Shown piece after piece: positions 44,407 through 56,400 of a DNA stretch of 62,307 bases; positions within the stretch are counted from its first letter, which is position 1, and every line of letters begins with the position of its first letter. The position numbers and the translations under genes are program-made. Under the pieces are notes generated by a model. It had not been told where the DNA came from. It did no database searches and saw only the letters and a program-made list of their open reading frames with translations. The DNA is from Lachnospiraceae bacterium (GTDB taxonomy: Bacteria; Bacillota; Clostridia; Lachnospirales; Lachnospiraceae): positions 1-62,307 of the forward strand of contig JAFXVI010000085.1 in the NCBI GenBank assembly GCA_017524595.1, given 5' to 3'.

Positions 44407-47400
44407 TCATCCACGAGCTTTCTTTTTTCTTCTGTCTACAAGCACCCATACTATTGTTCCGATGCAAGCCAGCATTACTGTCAGCCACAAAGCTATTGCG
44501 CTCACATCAGCGGTCGCAGGAGTATTTCTTGCTCCCAAAACTCCCTTCTTCGGCGCACTCCTTACACCAAGTACTCCGGATTCAGGCTCCTCAGGAGTTC
44601 TTCTCTCACCAAGTACTCCGGTTAACGGATTGTTTACAACTTCACCAATATCTATTGTCGTTCCCGCATTGGATCCGTCTACCGTGAATGGGTATACAAG
44701 AGTATCGCCTGTAAGATCTTTAGCGATCTCAAATCCATCAGGTGCCTTTACTTCAACGAAGTAGTAGTCATCCCAAGGAAGATTATCAACATAGATCTCT
44801 CCTGATGAATTAGTGGTATATGTACCATACCTGTAGTATGCATCTCTGTAGATTGTCGAACTTACTGCCTGAGCAGCGCTTCTCGGAGTTGCCGCATAGA
44901 GCTCGAATACCGCACCTTCAAGGCGTCTGTCTCCGGTTGCGCTTACCTTGCGAAGTCTTACCGCACCAAGAGATTCCTTGTTAAGACAAGTAACTTCTAC
45001 GGTTTCTCCGCCATTTGCAATAGTAAATCCTATCTTCTCGCTTGATAATACATACCCTTCAGGAGCCTTGGTCTCAACGAAGTAATATGCACCGTAAGGC
45101 AGATTGGATATTTCCAGAACGCCTGCTGAATCTGTTGTGAATACTCCGTTGCTTGTTAAGCTGGTTACATTATATTTTCCAGCTGTACCTGTTGCATAAA
45201 TTCTTGTTCCTGCCTGATCGTACAGTGCAAACTCAGCACCTGTTAGTATCTCTCTTGTTGCGCTGTCACGCTTGGTCAGCCTTACTGCGCCTATTATAGG
45301 CTTGTCTGTCATTGTAACAGTTATGTCGCTTCCGTCTGCAGGTACCGTAAAGCTAACATCAGCAGCTATTTCATATCCCTTAGGAGCTGTCAGCTCACGG
45401 AGAGTATAGGTCTTTCCGGGTGTAAGATCAGCCTTAACAACATATGCGCTGTCTCCGGACGTCCACTTCTCCACTTCCTTGCTTCCATCATAAATCGCAA
45501 GTGTTGCACCTGCCAGAGGCTCATTGGTATCAGCAGCGATCTTCTGGATCTTAATATCTCCATCCGTATTGTAGAAGTCATATCCCTTTTTCTCTGACAG
45601 ATAGCCGGGAACAGCTACTTCTTCCACAACATACTCAATAAGTTTACCCTTACTGTCATACTTAGGAAGCTCTTCGCCGGTACTGTCTGTCTTAAATGTA
45701 AGTGTTAACTGACCGGACGGTAATACTGCACTGTTTATTATCTTCTTACCATTATCTACAGCACTTGAGTAGAGGTTAAAGGTCAGATCAGGAACATTTT
45801 CAAGCTCATCAGCTGTAAGTTCCTTGCCATTATGTATCCAATGCTTATTAACCGGAACTGTTACATATTCCTTATTCTGGATGTTGGTAAAGCCGATATT
45901 CGTTACCTGCTCACCTGTTGCCGCATTCTTGATGACCTTGTCAACCTTAAGAACATTGGTTCCTTCATAAGTAACGGTCACGTCAACATCATACTCTGTG
46001 TTGTCATATACTATTCCGTTGCTCTCAAATACTGTATTATCATTGATCCACTGACCTTCTGAAGGCTTCGTCTCGATGATCCTGTAGTACAGGGTCTTTG
46101 AAGTCTCGTATTCACCCTTTTCGTTCTTTAATACATCCTGATCGAATACCGGCAGCTTAAGAGTGAACTTACCATCCTTATCAGTTGTTGCAGTATCTTC
46201 AATCTTTCTGCCTGTTGTTCTTGCCTCACTGTCATAGCTGTAAAGAGTGAATTTGAACTTGCCCTCTATCGGATCCTCAGCAAACGGTACTGCTTCGCCA
46301 TTCTGATCTTCAAGATACTTGGATCCTTCAAGTGTGAGTGTACCTCTTGCCCTGAACTTATTTACGAATTCAAATGCATTATTCCCGGTAAAACTATACT
46401 CAACCTTGTTATTCTGCGTGAATATCTGTTCAATCTTTATAATCTTTGCATCCAGCAAACCATGACCATGATTGTCTTTAATGGGTGCGCCGTTCTCATC
46501 TACGGCCTCCTTAACATCAACCGTAATCTCAAACTTGCTTGTATCATTTATGATAGTCTCGGAATTAGCAGGCTTCTCCTCAATCAGATACTTATGTATT
46601 CCGGTATCGTCAACATATTCCCACTTAACTTCCTCATCGTCAGCTCTGTCAGGATTTGTTATAAACGCATGCTGTCTGTAATTCAGGAAATCAATGTCTG
46701 CTGCATTGAATGCAACAATGCTGGGCTTTCCATTCTTGTCAACAGTATTTGTTATAGTCCTTGAAGCTCCCGTTTCCTCATCGGTTATGGTGAACTCGAA
46801 TATATCATCCTCGCTGAGTTCACGGCCTTCCATTTTCTTAACACCAACTATGTCAATCGAACCCGTCTTGTTCCATGTATTCAGGAAGGTGTCATGCAAC
46901 TGCTCTTCATTAAGTGCATACGGATTTACGGGCTCCCAGAAGAGCTTGGTATTCTTTCCGTCAACCACCTCTCCGTTTGCGTTCTTGACTGTCATGGTTC
47001 CGTCGCCGTTCTCGATAACCGTCACAACGAGCTTAAACTTCTGATCAGAGTATCCAACACCGGCTTCACCCTTATCAATCTCGGTTGCGTAGTAAACAAA
47101 GTTGGCTGAAACCGCACCCTTTTCGAGCGAGAACGAATCATCATCCACGAGGTCTATATATTTATATGTGATATCACCAACATAGATCTCACCCGGATCT
47201 ATCTCTTTGTTATTCTTATCATAGATCGTATGGGTTTCAGGATTTATACCATTATCAACCGTTTTTTCATATTTGGCCTTATTCATGCTTCTGAGACCGG
47301 GACCTTCAATCTTAAACGAGAACTCGCCTCTTTCGATATCGCGTCCCATGATCTCCTTACGAAGAATAGGCGGATCGATCGTGCACTGGCTGTTATAATC

Positions 47401-50400
47401 GTTATAGAAGACGATCTCATCCTGTCTTCCGGTTATCTTTCCTGCCAGGCCCTTAAGGAAATTGGTTACACTGCCGCCATTCTTCTTAACGTCACTGTTT
47501 CCTGCTACGCTCTTGGTTACTTCCAGCTTACCTTTTCCTTTATCCTTTATCGTTACTGCTACAACATATGCAGCATTTGAATATGTCACACCACCCTTAT
47601 TGGATATTATTTCCTCAATGGTGTAGTACTTTGTCACCTCAGGCAGATAGCTCTTGCCGTTTGCTGCCTTAAGATCCTCCTGTGTAAACTTAAGGTCGTC
47701 AAACTTGAATGCTGCCCTTGCCTCAAGATCCTTCTTATTGTTCAGGCTTGCAGCCTCGTGTGTAACAGTCTGTATCGGATCAGGATTGCCCTGCTCCTTG
47801 AGTACGAAAGAGAAATCTCCCTTTGCAAGAGGCTTGTTGTGCATAACCTTAGTACCTTTAAGCGGTATGCTACCGCTTGCAGTGTATGTATTTTTGAACG
47901 TTATGTCAGAATCGGGATCGATCTGAACCATGGATTCGCCGTCCGCCTTCCTATAGAGATCCTTATCAATAACAAGCTTTCCGTCGCTACCTTCCTCTAC
48001 AGTAACCTTGCAGGTGTACTCGGTCGAATCGTATTTACTTCCGTCTTCTGTGTATGCCGACTCGGTTATCTTATATACATGAGTGCCTAAATCCTGAGGA
48101 CTGTATTTGATCTCCGGGAACGAGAAATAGATGCCTTCATTTTTCTTCGTAATCGTTTTGCCATTCTCGTCGGTAAGCTCAAAGGTATATGCACCGTTCT
48201 CAAGCTCCTTGCCCTCTATTGTCTTGATACCATGCAGCTTGACACTTCCTTCAGCCTCATAAATATTTGTGAAGTCAAGCGCTTTGGTTGATACACCATG
48301 ATCGGTCGATGCTTCTGCCGTAAGCTTGTAATTCTGATCATATTCAAGCTTGACAGTAATTGTGTACTCATTTTGGTCATATTTAACGTTCGGAGCCCTG
48401 TCTTTCTCATATTCCGGAACGATCTCCTTTACCGTGTAGGTAAATATATGATCCGGATGTGCGGGATCAAGATAAGAATCCTGATCAAACTTAAGATCAG
48501 TGAACGAATACTCAACCGGCTTCTTGTTATCCGTAGGCGTTATCGTCCTTGTCTCAATATTATGACCGTTCTCATCGTAAAGACCAAAGCTGTATGAATA
48601 CTTGCCAAGTGACGGTGCGTCATCCGGATAGCCATCCAGCTTCTTGGAACCGCCAATCGGTACACTAACCGAAGCCTCAAATGAATTCTCAAATACTATT
48701 TGGTTTGTCCTGTCACCGTTCCTGAAAATCTTCTTGTTCGCTACAACCTGATTGCCTGAAAGGCTTACGTCTACAACAGCAGTATACTGCACGTTGTCAT
48801 ATGTCATACCCGTTATCGGGTTTTCCGTAGATTCCTTTATTGTATATTTGAAGGTTTTATCCACATCATCAAGCGTGTATTCGATAGGATCAAAAGTAAT
48901 ATACTTGCCATTGTTATACTTCTTTTGCCCCTGACCGTTTCCGGTAAGGGTGAATTCAAACATCTGATCCTTAAGAGGAAGACCTGTAAGAGACTTCTCC
49001 GCATCAAAATCCACCTTGCCGGGTTCAACATCGGTATTGACAAATCTGAATATGCAGTCATCAACAACCTTGCCGTCAGTCGTAACGCGCTTCGTTATTG
49101 CAAGCTTGCCGTCCTTAGTGTCTTTAACGGTTATAACAACATCATAAACCGTGTCATCGAACTTGATCTTGCCTTTTGCATCGGCTTTGCAAGCCTTTTC
49201 ATCTTCCCTTACTCTGTAAACAAGCCTTGTTCCGTCTGATGATTCATCAAACTCGGGCAGAGTAAAGGAGAACTTACCGTTAATATCATTGGTCGTACTC
49301 TGGGCAAATTCATATATCGGCTTGCCTTCGGAATCAAGACCCTTATACTCTTCAAGCAGGAAGGTGAAATCACCGCCCTTGAGTGTACCGTTAACGAATT
49401 CTTTCTCACCGTCAAGTGTCGTATTGCCCTTTGCATGGTATTCATTTTCAAATACCATGGCATCTTTGGTATAAGGATCACCGTCTTTCGTGATGACCTT
49501 GGAAACATCCAATGTTCCGTCACCTTTATCCTTGACAGTTATCTCTGCCTCATATGAAACATCTGAATATGTCCAACCGTCGCCTTCTCCGGTCTTGTTG
49601 GGGTTCCATTCTGTAACAGTATACTTGTAAACTCTTCCATCAGGATATCCGTCAAGATCGCTGAGCTTGTATTCGAAATCGGCAATGCTCTTTTCCTCAT
49701 CTGCCTTAAGCTCTACTTCATGCGTGAATTTCTTAAGTTGCTCGTCGTAAAGCATGAACTTGAACAGCTTATTCCTGTCACCGGCTCCCTTTATCTCCTT
49801 GCGTACGATGAGCGATTCCGTACCCTCGGCATTGTAATAGTTGTCAAAATGAGCTACTTTCTTGGCTGCGGTCTTTATACCGTCCTTTAGTACTACGGCA
49901 TAAAGCTGACCCTCTATATCCGTTACCCTTACAACAAAATCATAAACTGCAGTCGAATAGGTTACGCCCGGTAATTCGCCGGTCTTCTCGGTTATGGTAT
50001 ATCCGAAATCCCTGCTGTCAACATAGAAATCTCCATCCTTCATGTCATCGGCCGTGAATTCGATAGTTGAGAATTTGAATTCTTCTCCGACATTGACCTT
50101 ATTTTCTGACAAAGACTTCGGGTTGAGCTTATTGCTTGAAAGCGTGAACTCAAATTCCCTATCCTTCAGGTTACGTCCGTGCAGGGTCTTGGTACCTCCG
50201 GGTGTAACACTTGTTCCCTTAGGAATATATTTATTTACAAACTTAACATTGTCGGGACTTAACGAGTATGTGTTAACACCGTCCTGTTCCACTACTTCTA
50301 TTGAAGTAACAGCATCTTTTGCTCCGTCGATCCATGCGGTGACATTGAGCAGACCGGTCTGGGTATCCTCTACCTTGACCTTAACCGTATGCTTGATCGT

Positions 50401-53400
50401 CGAATAATATATTCCCTTGTATACCTTGTATTCGGTATCAGGAACCTCCTCTGCCTTATCTGGAATGATCTCCTCTACAGTGTACTCATATTCACCTTCC
50501 TTGGTATAACTGATACTGCTAAACGATACAGTACCGTCAAGCGCATTTTTCTCCCTGTACTCAAAATGTTTACCGTTTTCATCATCACCTGAAAGCATAA
50601 ACTCGAATATATCTGCCTCAAGAGCCTTACCTTCAAGTATCTTCTTAGCGTTTATCTGAATTTCACCGGCAGCCTCATAAGTATTTGTAAACAGGAGATT
50701 CTTGGTCTCATCCTCAAATATCTTGACTCCGGCAGTCTCATTAACCCACTTCTTAATTTTGTCTACCCATGTGCTCTCTTTAGGGCTCTCACCCGTCTTA
50801 TATGCGAACCAGTCAGTGTCAATCGTACCATCCAGGTTATCCGTAAGGATTACTACGATCTTATATTCAGTGGCGTCATATGTATATCCCTGATACTTCC
50901 ATGTTCCGTCATACTGCTGAACAGCTTCATCCGGATGCCACTCCTTCATCTTATAATATCTTGCATACTTATGCTCACCAACCGGATGACTGTACTTATC
51001 ATCAAGTATGTGCGGAACATCATCATCGTTCGGATCACCCTGAATATAGCTTATAGCAGGGAATACGACATCGGCTTTTTTACCCTTTCTGGCATAAGCA
51101 TTCTCTGCTACCAGGATGGGATTCAGCTCATCTTCCTCCGAATAGAGCTCGAACTTGAACTGACCAGCAGGTACCTCTCTGTCGATAAGTATCTTCTCAG
51201 CTGCAAGCTCTACGCTTCCGGAAGACTGATAAGTATTTTCAAATATAACAGCCGCTTCATCGACTTCTGTCTTTGATCCGTTTTCCAGCTTGTAATACTT
51301 CTTGTCTGCAACAACAGACTTGACTTTGGTATCATCATCCTCAACCACACTCAATGATACATCAATCTGGAATTCCTTGGTGTCGAGAGTCCAGCCCTTC
51401 TTGCTCTTAGTTGATTCCACGATATAGTATGTGAACGGGCTATTCTCAACATCACTAAGCTTATATGTTATCTCTTTCTTGAACAGAACGTTTCCGCTGC
51501 TGTCATTCTTCCGGGTTTCAAGGGTCTTCTTTTTGGAATCCAGAAGCTTGAATTCAAACATGCCATCCTCAATGGCCGCACCGTACGTTACCTTCTTGGC
51601 TCTGAAGTTCACCTTGTCGGGAACAACATAGGTATTGTTAAAGGTAATCTCCGTAACCTCAGGCCCGTCCATCTTAACTGTTGACATGCGCTTGGCAACG
51701 GTCAGAGTTCCGTCCTCGTTATCTGTAGCAGTAATATGTACATAGAATGTGGTACCGTCTATCTGCTCATTCTCATCCGTGGTACCGATCTCCTTAACGG
51801 TATAGTAGTATTCGCCTGCCTTATTGTACGTAAGTGTACCAAAATCAAACTTTCCTGCATTCGGTCCGATCTTTGCATCAAGCTTTATAGGAACCTTCTT
51901 GTCATTCTTGTCATTGCTACCATCTGCCAGATTATGGAGAACAGCAAACCACTTACCTTCATCACTTGACTTGAACTCTCTTCCGGTGATAATCTTGCTG
52001 CCGTCGAGATCGATCTCGCCATGTGCCTCATAAACATTTTCAAATCCTGCCGGTTTCTCCTCGCTGTTTTTGGAAGTCACATCTATCTTGTCACCGTCAC
52101 GTGTTACTGTTACGATAACTGTTTCAACATGTCCGTCATATGTGATACCGTTCTTCTTATAAACATCGCCAACCTTCTGTGCATCATCAGGTATAACTTC
52201 TCTGATCTTGAATGTGAAATCCTTGCTGTCCGCACCCTCAAGATCACTCATCGTAAACTGTACCGGCTCAAAAGCGGCAAGACCGTTAGAGTCATTCTCT
52301 GCTGTCCTGACTACCGCCTCATTGGTGCCTTCAACCTTGATAAGTTCAAAACTGAAAGCCCCTTCTCCTACAGCCATGGGTTCAAGGATGCCATCGTTAT
52401 TGTAAACAAGATCCTTGTACGCATACAAAGGTATCGATCCCGGATCAACCGGTGTGTTTGTAAATGTTATCTTGGATGCTATCTTACTATCTTTCGTGGT
52501 AGACTGGGATGCAACAAGCTTACCCTTTCCGTTATCGGAAACTTTGATCGTAACAATATACTCTTCAGTTGAAAAGATTATATCGGACAGTTCGGGATCC
52601 TCAAGCTCGGTCACCCGGAACTGATATGTGCCTGCCTCTTTAAAGGTAATGTCATCAAACTTAAACTGATCAGCCTTTAATGTTGCGGGTACACCGTTCT
52701 TAACCTGTGTAACTGCGGGCATTACGACCTTGTTACTGCTTACAGCCTCTTTTGTTACATCGCCATAAGGAGTGAGTTCAAAGGTGAATGCGCCTCTCTC
52801 AATCTGCTTCTTCTTAAGGATCTTCTTGCCTTCAATATGATCCGTTACAGGCTTAATCTCATATCTGTTCTCGAATACAGGATCTATTCCTTCATTTGCA
52901 ATATCAATATCCTGAAGGTTATCCTTATCGAAACCACCCTTAACAGTCTTAACAAGCTTGTGTGTAGCGTCATCAAAGTCTACTTCAACGCTGACATAGT
53001 ATGTCCTGTTATCATAGATGATTCCGTTAAGGATCTTATATGTGGGATCATCCTGCGTATAATTCTCTGCTCCGTCAGGGATAACCTCATTTATCGTATA
53101 TTCGTAGCTGCCAACGTAATCCTTGTCAGGATACGAAATGCTGTCAAAGGCTGCTTCGCCGGTACCGGTAACCGTCCTTTCCTGATTAACATCTTCCATA
53201 ACAGTGTATCCGGGAGAGTTGGGACTTACAGCTACCCTGCCGCCTTTGAGAACAAACGTAAATTTGGTATCGGTATCCTTGCCCCAAATCTTACTTACCT
53301 TGAAAGGAACCTCCTCGGGTTTATAATAGGTGTTTGTAAAATTGCATGAAGCGGGACTATTATCACTCTTATTTACCTCAAGCGTACCGCTGTGGTCATC

Positions 53401-56400
53401 TACCACAGTAAGCTCTATTTTATACGAAGCATTGCTGTAGATTATGTTTTTGTCGTTTCCGGTAGTCTCCTCTACAACGTATGTATATGTATTACCTGCA
53501 TCTTCTGCGCGATTAAAGGAAAGAGTGTCGAAAGTAAAATCAAAGCTGTTTGTGATGTTTGGATTATTGGTCCTTAAGTCACCAACCCTGAATGATTTTT
53601 CCTGTTTATCCTTCTGCCTGCTGCTATCCTGTGGCGTAAGCGTAAATGTGAATACATCATTATCGCTAAGGGAACGGCCTTCAAGGGTCTTTGTTCCGGG
53701 AATGGTATATTCTCCGTACGCATCATAGGTATTGTTAAACCAAAGCTTATTCTCTATCGTGCATTTATCGGCTTTGGTAATCGTATTAGGATCCATTGCC
53801 AACAGCACGTTAACAGGCTTCTTAGTGGGTTTATTGAATCTGTAATATTCCTTACTTACAGTAGTATTGTTCCCATCTTTCTTAACAATAACCTTAACAA
53901 TGTATTCTGCCTCGTCCGGCTTGTAAGGTTCGGGACAGGTGTTGCTCTCATCTACCTTAAAGTAGTAATAACTATATGTTACTCCATTTATATCTTCACT
54001 GTATGTAGGATTACCAAGCTCGATCTCGCTAAACTCAAAGGCCGAACCATCGTTTACTACTGTTTCCCTGGGATTAGCAGCAAACTTATTATTACCTATG
54101 TAATCGTAAAGACTGAATGTAAACTGATCGTTCGGAACATAATTTGTATCGCCGTTTACCTGCTTCTCGCCTTCAATCTTAACCTTGACAGGATTACTGA
54201 TCTTATTAACGAATTCTATCCTGCCGTTTTCTATGCAGGGCAGTCCCTTGTAGCAGTTTGTATACGGTAAGACTCTTGCTACTCTCTTAACAGTTACGAT
54301 TGCATTGGCTACTTCATTGTAATAATAGAATACATGAACAAACCAATAAGGGCTGTTGTCATAAACAGGCTGCTCCCCCGGTTTCGGGTAACCGTTTGCC
54401 ATTTGGCTCTCACCATATGCCTTTGCCGGATCGATGATATTATATTCAACATTCGTCCTCGGTCCGTTGAAACCGCGCAACTCATTACCTTTATCATCTA
54501 CCTCGGATATCTTGTACCACTCAACCGCATACCTCGTGTAACCTTTTTTAACCCAATAATCTTTTATATCCCCATTACGGATTGTTATCTGTGAGCTCAG
54601 CTTGGACGGAAGCTTAAAGTAACCGGATGCAGTATCGGACTCACCGCCGTTAAGGGTAATGTACTGGGGGGCGAAGGTAGTGTCAACTTTTCTTCCTTCA
54701 CCATCCAGTCTCTCGAGCTTAAATCTAAATCCATCCTGCCAATTACCTGCTCCACCGATAAACTTCTTATTTACTTCTATCTCGGTTGAGCCTTCCATTT
54801 CTGCCCATACACAATGCCACTCACCGCTACCGTTCTCGATCCTGTTTGCCACAGCCCATCCTGTTGAGGTCTCTGCCAAACGTAAGGTACCACTAGGTGC
54901 AAGGAACATACCAAGTACTGCACGAAGTGTGGCTGTACCTTCAAGGTTCGGGAAATTAAATACAACATGACGGCAGAATTCATCAGCTGAAGTATCAGAT
55001 GTATCAGAACCTATTGACTTAGGACCACCATCATTCTTATCGGTGATCTCTATCTCGAACTTATAAAGGTCAAGATCAGTTTTATCAGGAATATTAAACA
55101 CGATCATCTGATCCATTCTCAGCCTGATCTTCATTTGCGAAGCACTGTTGAAATAAGCCTTTTCTCTTCCTACTTCTCCTTCAGCAAAATCTATGACATA
55201 CGTACCACCATCATTTTCTTTTGATGATATATCGATTACTTTTGTACCGCCTTCACCTGCTGTTACGGCAGTGTTTATAGAATTTCTCTGCTTCGCATCC
55301 AGATGATTAAACTCAGAAGACAATGTCCCGCTTACCATCTCGTTGACTACTTTTGTGATGTCCTCCTCTGTATGGCTGTCATCAACGATAATATAATTTC
55401 TCCAGTTCGGGTTATTTGTAATTTCTTCGGCTGTTTTTTCAGTTGTTATGACCATGAAAGGAGCGTTGTCTCCGTCCGAATACGGGAACCATTTTTCTCC
55501 ATCATGTTTAGCCAGCATCAGATTTCCGGGTGCTCCGCTGAATCTTCCCTGGGTAGTGTTTCCCGCACCGCCTTCTGTATGCAGATTCACCGTAGCCATA
55601 TTGGAATCAACATGATTTGTAAGCCAAATATCGTTAGCAACCAATCCGTAATTTACTGCGCCCATAAGCACATCCCGGTATGTCACGCCTTCACCGGTGT
55701 TGTACATTGTGCCCCTGATCTTCTGAACTGCATAAAGCGAAAAGCTGTCAGTTGTGAATTCAATCGATTCATTATCTACTGAAACTTCGGACCGAGCAAC
55801 TTCTTCGGTCTTTATAGTAGAACCGTCTTCAACTATGTGAGTAAGAACGACATCTTCGGAATTCTTTGCTTCGATACCTTCCGAAAGCTGGGATTCCTTA
55901 AATTCTATGGCAACCGAAACTGAACCCTCTTCAGGCTCGATCTCTTCGCTCTTTGTCTCATCTGTATAGAATCCGATATCATAAAGAAGGGTATTTTCTG
56001 CAGTTGCAAGAAGCTCGCCCTCTTCCTTGTTTTCATTTAAGGCTGCGAGATATTTCTCTGCTTCCTCCTCGGTAAGGGGAGTAACTGCAAAATAGGCATC
56101 ATCGGGAACGGCATCAGCCTTCTCGAGTGTTGCCCTTACATATACCTTCTCGTCTTCATATTCATATACGCGCTTGGTTGCGACATTGTTGATGTCTATT
56201 TCCGCAACGCCGTCTTCAACGCTTACAACCTGTGCTACCGACTCGATCACAGAATCTTCATCGTCGGAAACCACATATGCTACGAATTCCTCGCCATCAA
56301 GTCCTTCGACCTTAAGTGAGGTGTCTTCCTTAGTAAGACCGCCTATACCGTCATTGGCGCTCTTGCCGTCTACTGTAGCGGATGCCTCGCTCTCAACATA

